The translations under genes and the position numbers were made by a program. A stretch of DNA of 64,000 nt from Clostridia bacterium. Its GTDB lineage: Bacteria > Bacillota > Clostridia > Christensenellales > CAG-314. Positions 34,049 to 43,735 of this stretch are shown here, piece by piece. The stretch spans positions 62,001 to 126,000 of the forward strand of contig JAVVRZ010000001.1 in NCBI GenBank assembly GCA_036654455.1. Reading direction: 5' to 3'. Position 1 is the stretch's first letter, and every line of letters starts with the position of its first letter. A model generated the notes under the pieces. That model did no database searches. It was not told the origin of the DNA and saw nothing but the letters and a program-made list of their open reading frames with translations.

Positions 34049-35299
34049 ATGATAAAAGTAGCTATTATAGGCATAGGCAATCGTGGTAGAACTTATGGCA
34101 AATTTTTAAATAAAAACAAAGACGTTCAAATAGTTGCGCTATGTGAAAAAAATCAAGATATTTTATTGAGCTATGCAAAAAAATGGAAAGTAAATAATAT
34201 TTTTACTAGCGACGCCGAATTTTTTGCTTGCGGAAAATTTGCCGATGCGTTAGTTATCTCCACAATGGATAAAGACCATTTTGCTCACGCAATGTCGGCG
34301 CTTAACGTAGGGTATAATTTACTTTTGGAAAAGCCTGTTTCGCCGAGTATTGAGGAATGTCAGCAAATTGCCAACCTTGCAAAAGAAAAGAACCTTAAAG
34401 TTGTAGTTTGTCACGTCCTTAGATATGCGCCGTACTACCGCAAAATTAAAGAGATTATCGAAAGTGGCGCAATTGGCAAAATTACTCATATTAATCATAC
34501 CGAAAATGTAGGTTATTGGCATTTTTCACATTCCTACGTAAGGGGTAACTGGCGAAGAAGCGACCAAACTACGCCCTCAATACTTGCAAAATGTTGCCAC
34601 GACGCCGATATTATTTATTGGTTTACGGGTAAACGATGTTTAAACTTGACTAGTCAAGGCAAATTAGAATATTTTACTAAGGCAAATAAGCCTAGTCAAG
34701 CTCCGCATTACTGCCTAGATGGCTGTAAATATGCAAAATCTTGCCCTTATGAAGCTAGAAAAATTTACTACGGCATAACAAAACATACTTTTCCGTATAT
34801 GATTGTAAATGCAAAATTAGTAACTGGCAGTTCTAAACCAACGCTAAAACTATTAAAAAATTGTTTAAAAACTTCGCCCTATGGCAGGTGCGTTTTTGAT
34901 TGTGACAACAATGTTATGGAACAACAAGTTGTCAATATGCAATTAGAAGACGATATCACTTCAACGCTTGCTATGACGGCTTTTTCCAAAAAATGTTACC
35001 GCAAAATTCATATATATGGTACAAAAGGCGAAATATTTGGCAATGATATAAGCGGAAAGTTAACGCTTAATGTTTTTGCCGGCAAAACTAAGATAATTAG
35101 ACCCAGCGTTTCAACGTTGTCTATTCACGACTCTTGCGACAAAAATATAATCAATCAATTTGTTAATTTGCTTTGCGGACGTTCTTATGATAAAGGGCTG
35201 ACCTTTATAGATACATCGTTAGAGAGTCACAAAGTAACCATTCTAGCTGACGAAGCTAGAATAAGCGGTTTAAAAGTAACCGTAAATAAGGATATTTAA
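34049..35299 (+). CDS. Gfo/Idh/MocA-family oxidoreductase
   Basis: A 416-residue NAD(P)-dependent dehydrogenase, probably acting on a sugar or cyclitol. The Rossmann start is IIGIGNRGRTYG, the family's EKP motif is present (LLLEKPVSPS, around 96), and H-D in 'KCCHDADIIYWFTG' (about 187) matches the catalytic H-D pair. A Cys-rich insert CLDGCKYAKSCPYEA (about 227) is familiar in a subgroup of these enzymes. The substrate is unknown. The stop is directly adjacent to the polA ATG, with no gap, so translation is coupled, though the functions look unrelated. AGAGGTAGAGG precedes the start. Confidence 0.85.
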   Translation: MIKVAIIGIGNRGRTYGKFLNKNKDVQIVALCEKNQDILLSYAKKWKVNNIFTSDAEFFACGKFADALVISTMDKDHFAHAMSALNVGYNLLLEKPVSPSIEECQQIANLAKEKNLKVVVCHVLRYAPYYRKIKEIIESGAIGKITHINHTENVGYWHFSHSYVRGNWRRSDQTTPSILAKCCHDADIIYWFTGKRCLNLTSQGKLEYFTKANKPSQAPHYCLDGCKYAKSCPYEARKIYYGITKHTFPYMIVNAKLVTGSSKPTLKLLKNCLKTSPYGRCVFDCDNNVMEQQVVNMQLEDDITSTLAMTAFSKKCYRKIHIYGTKGEIFGNDISGKLTLNVFAGKTKIIRPSVSTLSIHDSCDKNIINQFVNLLCGRSYDKGLTFIDTSLESHKVTILADEARISGLKVTVNKDI

Positions 35300-37831
35300 A
35301 TGAAACTTGTATTAGTCGACGGCAATTCAATAATCAACCGAGCATATTTTGCTCTACCTGTCCTAAATGATAATTTAGGGCGTAATGTCAACGCAGTATA
35401 TGGCTTTATGAGCATTATTATTAAAATGCTTGCCGATTATAAGCCTACAAATTTAGTCGTAGCTTTTGACGAGCGAGGAAAAACCGCAAGACATTTAGTT
35501 TACGAGCAGTACAAGGCTAATCGTAAAGGTATGCCCGACGACCTAGCTATGCAAATGCCCATTCTTAAAGAGTTGCTTAAACTTATGGGTATTAAAACAT
35601 TATCTATGCTTGGCGTAGAGGCTGACGATATTATAGGCACGCTTGCAAAACGCTTTAAAGTAGAAACTCTATTACTTTCGGGCGACCGTGATTTATTTCA
35701 ATTAATCGACGACAATATCACTTGCCTACTTACTAAAAAAGGTATTAGCGAAGTTGAGCAAGTCAATCAAACTTTTCTGCTTGAAAATTATAAATTAACG
35801 CCCAAACAGGTTATTGAATTTAAAGCTTTAAGAGGCGACAGCGCAGACAATATACCCGGAGTTGCCGGCGTCGGCGATAAAACAGCGATGAGTCTACTAG
35901 AAAAATATTCTAGCGTAGACAATGTTTACAACGATATCGACAACATAACTGGTTCGCTTAAAACTAGACTTATTGATGGTAAAGAACTTTGTTATATCAG
36001 TAGGGGGCTTGCCACAATCGACACAAATGTCAATATAGATTGCAAGTTAGAAGATAGTCAATTTAGTTATACTTTTAGCGAAGAAGCAAAAAAAATGTTT
36101 GAGGCGTTGCAGTTTAATTCGCTTATCAAAAGAATTGACTTTGACAAAGAAACCGCTATAAGCCAAAAGCAAATTGTCGAAGTTAAAAATATTAACACGC
36201 TTGACGAACTTAAAAATGTAATCAAATATATTAACGGTCAAAAAGAGCTTTCAATTTACTTCGGGCAAAATATTTCGCTTGCGACAAATCAACAAACCGA
36301 GTATGTAATTAACATAGCCGATACGCTTCTTTGCGAAGGAATCAATTATAATTCGGCGTTAGAGGCTCTTAAAGGGCTAATAGAGGGGACAATTCCTAAG
36401 ACTGTGTTTGGAGGCAAGGCGATAAACACTACGCTTGCCGAGTACGATACAAAGCTAAATAACGTAGTCTATGACCTTGACTTAATGCAATATCTAACAG
36501 AATATCGTTCTTACAAAATTCAAGCGTTTTTTGAACATTACTCGATTACTAACTTTGCAAGCGGTCAGTTATTTATCAAAGATTTACTCTTGTCTCAACT
36601 TGCCAAAGATAATTTATTAGATTTATATAATAATGTAGAACTGCCCCTTAGCAATGTTTTATTTGATATGGAGCAACAAGGCGTAGCAATCAATCTTCAA
36701 GCGCTTGACGAGCTAGGCAAGCAATATAATCAAGAGATAGCTTCTCTAACTAAACAAGTCTACGAACTAACGGGACAAGAATTTAACATCGCTAGTCCTA
36801 AGCAACTAGGCGAGGTTCTATTTGTCAAACTTGGACTGCCTAGCGGTAAAAAAACCAAAACAAAGTCAGGCTTTTCGACCGAAAACGAAGTTCTTGAAGG
36901 GCTTCTTGACGTTCACCCCGCAATCGAGCTAATTATCAAGATAAGACAACTCAGTAAGCTTAACGGCACATATATCGAAGGGTTAAAGGCTCATATAAAT
37001 AGGGGCATTATTCGCACAACGTATAATCAAACTTTAACAACCACCGGTAGGCTTAGCAGTAGCGAACCAAACTTACAAAATTTGCCTATAAGAAATGAAC
37101 AAGGCATAGAAATACGTAAATTGTTTGTGCCAAAATACGATTGTTTAATCTCTGCTGACTATTCGCAAATTGAACTTAGGTTGCTTGCAAGTTTTTCGGG
37201 CGACCAAATAATGATTTCGGCATTTAACGATGGCGAAGACATACACAGAAAAGTTGCAAGCGAAATATTTAAAGTTGACAAAGCTCTTGTTACCGATAAA
37301 ATGCGTCGTATGGCAAAAGCGGTAAACTTTGGCATTATTTATGGTATAAGCGACTATGGTCTTGCAGAAAATACTGGCATACCATTTTATCGAGCCAAAG
37401 AATATATTAAGACATATTTTGAAACATACCCAAAAATTAAGGAATATCTAGATTCTAGCGTAGAAAAAGCCCAAAAAGAAGGCTACGTAACAACAATTCT
37501 GGGCAGGCGTCGTCAAATACCCGAGATTAATAGCGCAAATTTCCAACTCAAAAACTTTGGCAAACGCGCGGCTATGAATATGCCCTTACAAGGAAGTTCT
37601 GCCGATATAATTAAACTTGCAATGATAAAAGTTCATAGCGAGCTTACGGCTAGACGACTAAAAAGTAAATTAATATTACAAATACACGACGAATTAATTA
37701 TTGACTGCTATAACGACGAAAAAGAAATAGTTAAAGAAATTCTTGTACGGCAAATGGAAAATGCGGTAAGTTTACCCGTAAAATTAGTAACCGACGTTGC
37801 CGAAGGGAGCAATTTATATGAAGCAAAGTAG
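35300..37831 (+). CDS. polA: DNA polymerase I
   Basis: PolA removes RNA primers and fills gaps in replication and repair. The 843-residue protein has the 5' nuclease domain (1-290; 'LVDGNSIINRAYFAL', 'VEADDIIGTLA', 'SGDRDLFQLI' and the H3TH 'LRGDSADNIPGVAGVG'), a degenerate 3'-5' exonuclease-like domain (about 300-455) without the catalytic D-x-E motif, as is common in Firmicutes, and the polymerase domain. Motif A is DYSQIELR (about 620), motif B RRMAKAVNFGIIYG (about 669) and motif C QIHDE (about 794). Lack of proofreading is inferred from the missing carboxylates. It overlaps coaE by 14 bases. Confidence 0.97.
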   Translation: MKLVLVDGNSIINRAYFALPVLNDNLGRNVNAVYGFMSIIIKMLADYKPTNLVVAFDERGKTARHLVYEQYKANRKGMPDDLAMQMPILKELLKLMGIKTLSMLGVEADDIIGTLAKRFKVETLLLSGDRDLFQLIDDNITCLLTKKGISEVEQVNQTFLLENYKLTPKQVIEFKALRGDSADNIPGVAGVGDKTAMSLLEKYSSVDNVYNDIDNITGSLKTRLIDGKELCYISRGLATIDTNVNIDCKLEDSQFSYTFSEEAKKMFEALQFNSLIKRIDFDKETAISQKQIVEVKNINTLDELKNVIKYINGQKELSIYFGQNISLATNQQTEYVINIADTLLCEGINYNSALEALKGLIEGTIPKTVFGGKAINTTLAEYDTKLNNVVYDLDLMQYLTEYRSYKIQAFFEHYSITNFASGQLFIKDLLLSQLAKDNLLDLYNNVELPLSNVLFDMEQQGVAINLQALDELGKQYNQEIASLTKQVYELTGQEFNIASPKQLGEVLFVKLGLPSGKKTKTKSGFSTENEVLEGLLDVHPAIELIIKIRQLSKLNGTYIEGLKAHINRGIIRTTYNQTLTTTGRLSSSEPNLQNLPIRNEQGIEIRKLFVPKYDCLISADYSQIELRLLASFSGDQIMISAFNDGEDIHRKVASEIFKVDKALVTDKMRRMAKAVNFGIIYGISDYGLAENTGIPFYRAKEYIKTYFETYPKIKEYLDSSVEKAQKEGYVTTILGRRRQIPEINSANFQLKNFGKRAAMNMPLQGSSADIIKLAMIKVHSELTARRLKSKLILQIHDELIIDCYNDEKEIVKEILVRQMENAVSLPVKLVTDVAEGSNLYEAK

Positions 37832-38390
37832 ATTAATTGCAATTACAGGCGGTATAGGTAGCGGAAAAAGTTCAGCTTGCGTAATTGTCAAAAATTTAGG
37901 TTTTCCCGTACTCGATTGCGACAAAATTGCCAAAGAAATATCTTATTCGCCTAGCATAACCGAGCTAATTTCACTTACTTTTGGCGAAAAGTTTATTTTT
38001 AACGGAGCATTAAATCGTAAAGAACTTAGAAGCGAAGTTTTTGCCGATAAACAAAAGTATCAACAATTAAATGACATTTTTTTTGAAAAAACTATTGAAG
38101 AATTACTTAAACAGGTTGAAAAAATTCCAGAGTCTACTATTTTTGTAGAAGTTTCAGCCTATAAACCCAGTCTAGACTCAATTTTTACTCAGGTTTGGTT
38201 AGTTGACGCTCCTCTACAAGTTAGGTTAAATCGAGTTAGAATACGTGACGAAGTTGAGATGGAAAACATCTTAAACATTATGAACAATCAAATAATGCCG
38301 ATTAAACCTACAAAAATTATTAATAATGATGGAACAATAGAACAATTAGCTCAACAAGTAGAATATTTAGTTTTTCAATTAGATAATTAA
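37818..38390 (+). CDS. coaE: Dephospho-CoA kinase
   Basis: CoaE adds the final 3'-phosphate to make coenzyme A. The 190-residue protein has the P-loop GGIGSGKS (residues 11-18), the substrate segment 'FPVLDCDKIAKEI' and a lid-like RVRIRD near 140. The P-loop lysine and serine are intact. ATG 37818 follows GAAGGGA; it lies inside the polA 3' end, so the genes are coupled. The order polA-coaE is common in Firmicutes (often with mutM between them, absent here). A strong bidirectional terminator follows. Confidence 0.92.
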   Translation: MKQSRLIAITGGIGSGKSSACVIVKNLGFPVLDCDKIAKEISYSPSITELISLTFGEKFIFNGALNRKELRSEVFADKQKYQQLNDIFFEKTIEELLKQVEKIPESTIFVEVSAYKPSLDSIFTQVWLVDAPLQVRLNRVRIRDEVEMENILNIMNNQIMPIKPTKIINNDGTIEQLAQQVEYLVFQLDN

Positions 38391-38465
38391 TATTAAGTTT
38401 AACTATTAATTTAATAAATTTAACATAAAAATTTATACATATCGGGATTTTATCATTTTAACACA

Positions 38466-38512
38466 AAATAATAACGACCTAGCAAATAGTTTTTACTAGG
38501 TCGTTATTATTT
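38466..38512. terminator. Bidirectional terminator between coaE and rqcH
   Basis: A 17-base perfect stem, AAATAATAACGACCTAG with CTAGGTCGTTATTATTT, closes a 13-base loop. A/T runs on both outer ends allow it to end transcription from either side. Confidence 0.9.
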
Positions 38513-38594
38513 GGCAATTTTTATTATTAATTATAACATAAATAATTTATAGATTATTTTAGCAATAGAAAATACCGATAAATCTACTCAAAAG

Positions 38595-40298
38595 TTATTT
38601 TATAAGCAGTTCTGCGTGAGCGCAAGGACACACAACCAAAGAATTGTAGATTGAATAAATGACATAACCCGTTCTTGCGTGAGGGGGTTTTTTTAAGTTT
38701 TTGCATAGGGTGTAATCTATTACGGTTTTACCGCTATTGCGAGCGGGAGAGTAATAAGTTACTATTTCGCCGACCGTAGTCAAAACTTCTTGCGGTACTT
38801 CTCTGCCCTGCGTGGAAATTACTGCGTGCGAAGAGTGTATCTGTTGAGTATGCAACCATAAATCTAAATTTTTAGAGGTTTTAACTAATTGTTCGTTTTG
38901 ATAGTTGTTTTTACCTACACGCACTATAAAATCACCGACTTGATATTTAAGGGGTTGAGAGGTAGCCGATAAATTTTTAGTTATGGTCACGTTGCCTTTT
39001 ATTAGTTTTGCGTCTACAAGTTCTTGATAAATTTCGTTTAATTCTTGTGAGGTAGAACAATTATTGAGCATTAAAACAACGCCGTTACAGTAACTGAGAA
39101 GTTCCTTATTTTGCTCAATCAATTCGATTGAGTGCGTAATTGTGTTTTTTAATTTACGATATTTCTTGTAATACTCTTGGGCGTTTTGTTGAGGTGTTTT
39201 TGAAACGTCAAGCGGAATAGTTACTGTTTGGCAGTTCGGCTCATAATAATTTACCGTTGTAATAGAGCTGTCGTTTTTACCAATTAGATGTAGATTAGAA
39301 AGTATTAAATCGCCAAAAATTTTACTCTCTTGATTTTTTTGAGCTTCTTGCATTTCTTGCGAATAAATGCCTATTTTCTTCTCAGTGCGGTTAATTGTAT
39401 TTTTAAGCGTGGTACTAATCGCCTTAGAATGTTGTCGAAACCGCATAACGCTATCTTTTAACTCATAATATTGTTCGTGAGCAATGTTAAGCGTGTCGTA
39501 GTAGACCTTTTCGCCTCTAACACTTAGATAATCAAACGGATAAACTTCGCTTGGCGCTCCGCCTACAAATAAAATGTTAGGCGTAGGGTTGTCAATATTA
39601 TATAATAACTTGTCAATTTTTTCTAAAATTAATTTGATGTTTTGCAGAGTGTGTAAATTTACGTCTACGCCAAAAAGCAGTTCGTCGACAGTTTGAGTTG
39701 ACAAACCGAGCAAATTTTCTTTAAATAACTGGTCGATAGGTAGGGGCGAAGATTGTATTAAATTTGCAATTTTATCTTTTTGGTCAAGCGAATATAAGCA
39801 ACGTTTTTCAAAATAGGTATATTTAGCTCCGCTAAGTAATATTCTAGCGCTGTCGGGACTTAATGGAAGGCGTTTAAGAGTATCAAGAATAATATCGTCT
39901 TCTTGAACAAGAATGATGTTGCCTGTTTTGCCTGTTAGTTCGACAATTAAGCGTTTAGTATCCTCATAACCTAATTCGTTGTGAGTTCTTATAGTAAACT
40001 CAATTAAACGTTCGTATGGCATTTGCGTAACCGAACTAATCGAAGCATTTGTAAGATATTTACGCAGTAACATACAAAAAGTCGGGGCAATTTTTGGGTT
40101 TTCCTTGTTTGTATCGACTAAATGAATGTGGTTTATCGAGGGGTTGACGCTAATGAGCAATTTGTAATTTGCCTTGTTGAAGATATTTAAAATAATCTCA
40201 TCTTTTTCGGGCTGAAAAATTTTGGTAATTTTACCGCCTTGTAAAATATTATTAAGTTCTTTGGTTAGAATTGACACAGATAAAGAGTCGTAAGCCAT
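38595..40298 (-). CDS. rqcH: Ribosome-quality-control protein RqcH (NFACT family)
   Basis: RqcH binds 50S subunits carrying stalled nascent chains and adds C-terminal alanine tails that mark them for ClpXP-type proteases. The 567-residue protein has the NFACT-N domain with MLLRKYL (about 80; the D/R-type conserved motif region), helical middle domains with a coiled coil (about 270-400) and an NFACT-R domain with DLWLHTQQIHSSHAVI (about 475). Older annotations call it fibronectin-binding protein. ATG 40298 follows GAGGTG; the longer GTG start three codons upstream overlaps that site. Its location beside tig, clpP, clpX and lon is a good functional fit. Confidence 0.93.
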   Translation of the reverse strand: MAYDSLSVSILTKELNNILQGGKITKIFQPEKDEIILNIFNKANYKLLISVNPSINHIHLVDTNKENPKIAPTFCMLLRKYLTNASISSVTQMPYERLIEFTIRTHNELGYEDTKRLIVELTGKTGNIILVQEDDIILDTLKRLPLSPDSARILLSGAKYTYFEKRCLYSLDQKDKIANLIQSSPLPIDQLFKENLLGLSTQTVDELLFGVDVNLHTLQNIKLILEKIDKLLYNIDNPTPNILFVGGAPSEVYPFDYLSVRGEKVYYDTLNIAHEQYYELKDSVMRFRQHSKAISTTLKNTINRTEKKIGIYSQEMQEAQKNQESKIFGDLILSNLHLIGKNDSSITTVNYYEPNCQTVTIPLDVSKTPQQNAQEYYKKYRKLKNTITHSIELIEQNKELLSYCNGVVLMLNNCSTSQELNEIYQELVDAKLIKGNVTITKNLSATSQPLKYQVGDFIVRVGKNNYQNEQLVKTSKNLDLWLHTQQIHSSHAVISTQGREVPQEVLTTVGEIVTYYSPARNSGKTVIDYTLCKNLKKPPHARTGYVIYSIYNSLVVCPCAHAELLIK

Positions 40299-40364
40299 AA
40301 ATATCACCTCAATACTATTCTACATTATAATGGACAATTATTCAACTAAGATAACTCAAAAGAA

Positions 40365-40393
40365 TTGATTAATTTTATGTTCTATGTTAGAAT
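40365..40393 (+). promoter_or_regulatory. Promoter of tig-clpP-clpX
   Basis: TTGATT (40365-40370), 17 bases, TAGAAT (40388-40393); the leader is about 25 bases. No CtsR or CIRCE heat-shock operator is visible nearby. Confidence 0.65.
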
Positions 40394-40423
40394 TGATAGG
40401 CTAAAAAAGTTTTTGGAGGAAGT

Positions 40424-41704
40424 ATGAAATACAAAGTTAAATTAGAAAAAGGCAAAGCTACAATAAACTTTACCATCTCGGCTGAGGAATGGGAAACCGA
40501 AATTGAGTCCGCATACAATAAGACCAAGTCTAAGTATGCCAAAGAGGGATTTAGAAAAGGTCACGTTCCACGCAAAATTTTAGAGAATACCTACGGCGCA
40601 GACGTCTTTTTTGAGGACGCTTTCAATGAGAGTTTTCCTAAATATTTTTCAAAAGTTCTTGAAGAACACACCGAAATTTATCCGGTAGAAATGCCAAAAG
40701 TTGATTTTGATTCGTTAAATGGCGATGGCTTAAAGTTTACTGCCGTAGTTACGCTTAAACCCGAAATTACACTCGGCAAATATAAGGGACTAAAACTTAA
40801 AAAAGTTGACGTTATAGTCAACGCCAAAGATATCGACGAACAACTCGCAAGCGTTCAAACCAAAAATGCTCGTTTAATCGACGTAGATAGAGCCGTAGAA
40901 GACGGCGACGAAGTTACAATCGATTACAGCGGTTCGGTTGACGGAACTAAATTTGACGGCGGTACGGCTGAGAAACAAACCCTAGTTATCGGTAGCAAAT
41001 CATTTATACCCGGCTTTGAAGAGCAAGTTATAGGTATGAAAAAGGGCGAAGAAAAAGATATAACAGTAACGTTCCCCGAAGAATATCACGCTGAAAATCT
41101 CAAAGGTAAAGTTGCTATATTCGCAATTAAACTACACGATATCAAAATTAAACAAACTCAACAAATCGACGACGAATTTGCCAAAGATTACAGCGAATTT
41201 AACACGCTAGAAGAATATAAAAACGATATTAGGAAAAACTTAACAGAAGAAAGACAAAAACAAGCCACAAACGAAGAAGACAACAACTTATTTGAAACAA
41301 TCATTAAAGATATAGTTATGGATATTCCTCAGGCTATGATTGAGTCGCAAATTGACTCCTATGTTAAAGAATTTGAGTATAATTTAATGTATCAAGGGTT
41401 AAAAATCGCAGATTATTACAAATATACCAACTCAAACGAGCAACAACTTAGAGAAAATTATACCGAACGGTCAAAAAAAGCTATTGAGTCAAGACTAGTG
41501 CTAGAAGCCGTAATCAAGGCAGAAGGACTAAAAGTTGATGCAAAAGAACTCGACGCTAAGATTAAGGAACTTGCAAAGCAAGCTAACAAAACTATAAAAG
41601 ACTATAAAGCCGACATGAGCAAAGAACATATCAGCTACTTAAAAGAACAAATTTTAGCCGAAAAAGTTCTTAATTTCTTGCGTGAACAAAACACTTTTGA
41701 ATAA
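40424..41704 (+). CDS. tig: Trigger factor
   Basis: A ribosome-bound folding chaperone and peptidyl-prolyl isomerase of 426 residues. The N-terminal ribosome-binding domain has the signature F-R-K-G-H-V-P-R (44-51; usual form GFRxGxxP). The FKBP-like PPIase domain (about 150-245) starts at 'EDGDEVTIDYSGSVDG' and includes 'IPGFEEQVIGMKKGEEKDITVTFPEEYH'. The C-terminal helical arms follow. GGAGGA precedes the ATG. It heads the tig-clpP-clpX operon, the usual arrangement. Its last 20 codons are repeated immediately after the stop codon (see the repeat). Confidence 0.96.
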   Translation: MKYKVKLEKGKATINFTISAEEWETEIESAYNKTKSKYAKEGFRKGHVPRKILENTYGADVFFEDAFNESFPKYFSKVLEEHTEIYPVEMPKVDFDSLNGDGLKFTAVVTLKPEITLGKYKGLKLKKVDVIVNAKDIDEQLASVQTKNARLIDVDRAVEDGDEVTIDYSGSVDGTKFDGGTAEKQTLVIGSKSFIPGFEEQVIGMKKGEEKDITVTFPEEYHAENLKGKVAIFAIKLHDIKIKQTQQIDDEFAKDYSEFNTLEEYKNDIRKNLTEERQKQATNEEDNNLFETIIKDIVMDIPQAMIESQIDSYVKEFEYNLMYQGLKIADYYKYTNSNEQQLRENYTERSKKAIESRLVLEAVIKAEGLKVDAKELDAKIKELAKQANKTIKDYKADMSKEHISYLKEQILAEKVLNFLREQNTFE

Positions 41705-41768
41705 ATAGAACAAATTTTAGCCGAAAAAGTTTTTAATTCCTTGCGTGAACAAAATATTTTGAGTAAAT
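41644..41768 (+). repeat. Decayed tandem duplication of the tig 3' end
   Basis: The 63 bases at 41644-41706, covering the last codons and stop of tig, recur at 41707-41768 with a few substitutions and one missing base. The second copy keeps the stretch AGAACAAATTTTAGCC and TTGCGTGAACAAAA, sits between tig and clpP and is untranslated. Confidence 0.9.
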
Positions 41769-41780
41769 GGAGGATAAATA

Positions 41781-42371
41781 ATGTCATATTTAGTGCCGGT
41801 TGTAGTAGAGCAAACCGATAGAGGCGAACGCTCTTACGACCTATATTCTAGACTGTTAGAAGACCGAATAATCTTTCTTTCGGGTGAAATCAACGACGAC
41901 GTAGCTAATACTATAATCGCTCAACTTATTTTTCTCGAAGGCAAAAATCCAGACAAAGATATCAGCATTTATATCAATAGTCCGGGCGGTAGCGTAACGG
42001 CAGGGCTTGCAATTTACGACACTATGAACTATGTAAAGTGCGACGTTTCGACCATTTGCGTGGGCATTGCGGCGAGTATGGGGGCGTTTTTACTAAGTTC
42101 TGGCGCAAAAGGCAAAAGATATGCTTTACCTAACAGCGAAGTTTTGATACATCAACCCTTAGGCGGTGCGCAGGGGCAAGCAAGCGACGTTGAATTAATG
42201 GCAAATCACCTTAAACTTACTAAGCAAAAGCTTAATAATATTTTGGCTAAAAATACTAATCAGCCTATTGAAAAGATTATTAAAGACACCGACAGAGATT
42301 ATTATATGTCTGCCGAAGAAGCCAAAGAATATAATATAATAGACAAGATATTTTATACAAGGAGCAATTAA
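41781..42371 (+). CDS. clpP: ATP-dependent Clp protease proteolytic subunit
   Basis: ClpP is the serine peptidase of the ClpXP machine. The 196-residue protein has Ser99 (AASMGAFLL), His124 ([10 protein letters not shown]) and an Asp in DTDRD (about 171-173), plus '[17 protein letters not shown]'. Length is standard. Ribosome site GGAGGATAA before ATG. Its stop overlaps the clpX start by one base. Together with clpX, lon and rqcH it forms a protein quality-control neighbourhood. Confidence 0.97.
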   Translation: MSYLVPVVVEQTDRGERSYDLYSRLLEDRIIFLSGEINDDVANTIIAQLIFLEGKNPDKDISIYINSPGGSVTAGLAIYDTMNYVKCDVSTICVGIAASMGAFLLSSGAKGKRYALPNSEVLIHQPLGGAQGQASDVELMANHLKLTKQKLNNILAKNTNQPIEKIIKDTDRDYYMSAEEAKEYNIIDKIFYTRSN

Positions 42372-43594
42372 TGGTAAAAGACAAGTGTTCTTTTTGTTTG
42401 AGAACCGAAGACCAAGTCAAGACGCTTATAGCAGGTCCTAACGACATATTTATTTGTGACGAATGTATTGAGGTTTGTCAAACTCTGCTTACCAAACAGA
42501 CAAAAAACGAAAAGGCAAAACCTTTTAAATTGCCTACTCCGTTACAAATTAAAGAGCAACTTGACGAATATGTTATCGGTCAAGACAACGCTAAAAAAAT
42601 ATTATCAGTTGCGGTTTACAATCATTATAAAAGAGTCAACGACGCCCTATTAGGCAGTTCTGCCGACGGCGTTGAGCTAGAAAAAAGCAATATTTTAATG
42701 CTAGGGCCAACAGGCTCGGGCAAGACTCTACTTGCTAAGACGCTCGCTAGAATATTAGACGTTCCTTTTGCGGTAGCTGACGCAACTACCTTAACCGAGG
42801 CTGGTTATGTTGGCGAAGATGTTGAAAATATTCTTTTAAAACTTATACAAAACGCTAATTTCGACATAGAAAAAGCTCAAAGAGGCATAATTTATATTGA
42901 CGAAGTTGACAAAATATCGAAAAAGAACGAAAATGTTTCTATCACACGAGATGTTTCGGGCGAAGGCGTTCAACAGGCGTTACTAAAAATAATTGAAAGT
43001 ACCGTAGCAAGCGTACCACCGCAAGGCGGAAGAAAACACCCTCAGCAAGAATTAATCACCATAGATACTAGCAATATCTTGTTTATTTGTGGCGGAGCGT
43101 TTATAGGACTATCCAAAATAGTCGAAAAAAGACTTGCTAATAAGTCGCTAGGTTTCGGTAGCGCTTCTAAGTCAAACGACAATCTTAGCGGAGTCGAACT
43201 TGTAAGGCAGAGCCAACCGCAAGACTTTATTAAGTACGGATTAATTCCCGAATTTGTAGGAAGATTGCCTATAATTGTTGGACTTACCGACCTTGACGAA
43301 CAAGCTCTTGTACAAATCTTAACCCAACCCAAAAATGCTTTAATTAAGCAATATATTAAATTATTCAATCTTGACAACATTGACCTAGTATTTGATAACG
43401 AGGCAATCGAAGCCGTAGCTAAACGTAGTATAGAACTGAAAACCGGCGCAAGAGGGCTAAGGTCGGTACTTGAAAATGCGTTGCTAGAATTTATGTACGA
43501 AGCTCCAAATGACAAGTCAATTAAGCAAATAAACATTACAAAAGATTGTATAGTAGGTCAGGGCAAACCAATAATAGTTCGCAAAAGCGCTTAA
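42371..43594 (+). CDS. clpX: ATP-dependent Clp protease ATP-binding subunit ClpX
   Basis: ClpX unfolds substrates and feeds them to ClpP. The 407-residue protein starts with the zinc-binding domain (CSFC...CDEC, residues 6-33), followed by the AAA+ module: Walker A GPTGSGKT (about 114), Walker [11 protein letters not shown] (about 175), sensor and C-domain. The pore loop is GYVGEDV, and the ClpP-contacting IGF-type loop corresponds to 'SLGFGSAS' (about 258). AGGAG precedes the ATG. A terminator follows at once. Confidence 0.97.
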   Translation: MVKDKCSFCLRTEDQVKTLIAGPNDIFICDECIEVCQTLLTKQTKNEKAKPFKLPTPLQIKEQLDEYVIGQDNAKKILSVAVYNHYKRVNDALLGSSADGVELEKSNILMLGPTGSGKTLLAKTLARILDVPFAVADATTLTEAGYVGEDVENILLKLIQNANFDIEKAQRGIIYIDEVDKISKKNENVSITRDVSGEGVQQALLKIIESTVASVPPQGGRKHPQQELITIDTSNILFICGGAFIGLSKIVEKRLANKSLGFGSASKSNDNLSGVELVRQSQPQDFIKYGLIPEFVGRLPIIVGLTDLDEQALVQILTQPKNALIKQYIKLFNLDNIDLVFDNEAIEAVAKRSIELKTGARGLRSVLENALLEFMYEAPNDKSIKQINITKDCIVGQGKPIIVRKSA

Positions 43595-43609
43595 AATACA
43601 AATTATCTT

Positions 43610-43637
43610 CGGGTTGTTAATACAACCCGTTTTTTTT
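43610..43637 (+). terminator. Terminator of the tig-clpP-clpX operon
   Basis: CGGGTTGT pairs with ACAACCCG around TAAT and is followed by eight T. Confidence 0.9.
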
Positions 43638-43640
43638 AAA

Positions 43641-43703
43641 CAAAAATATGTTTTTTAAGTCTAACATATTTTTGTTGCAATAATAATCAAATTAATTTAT
43701 AAT
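43641..43703 (+). promoter_or_regulatory. lon promoter preceded by a 12-base inverted repeat
   Basis: TTGCAA (43675-43680), 17 bases, TATAAT (43698-43703). Directly upstream, CAAAAATATGTT (43641-43652) and AACATATTTTTG (43663-43674) are a perfect inverted repeat with a ten-base gap, ending exactly at the -35. It may be an operator or a second terminator-like hairpin. Confidence 0.6.
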
Positions 43704-43735
43704 ACTAATATAGACTATTGATAAGAGGTGATAAC

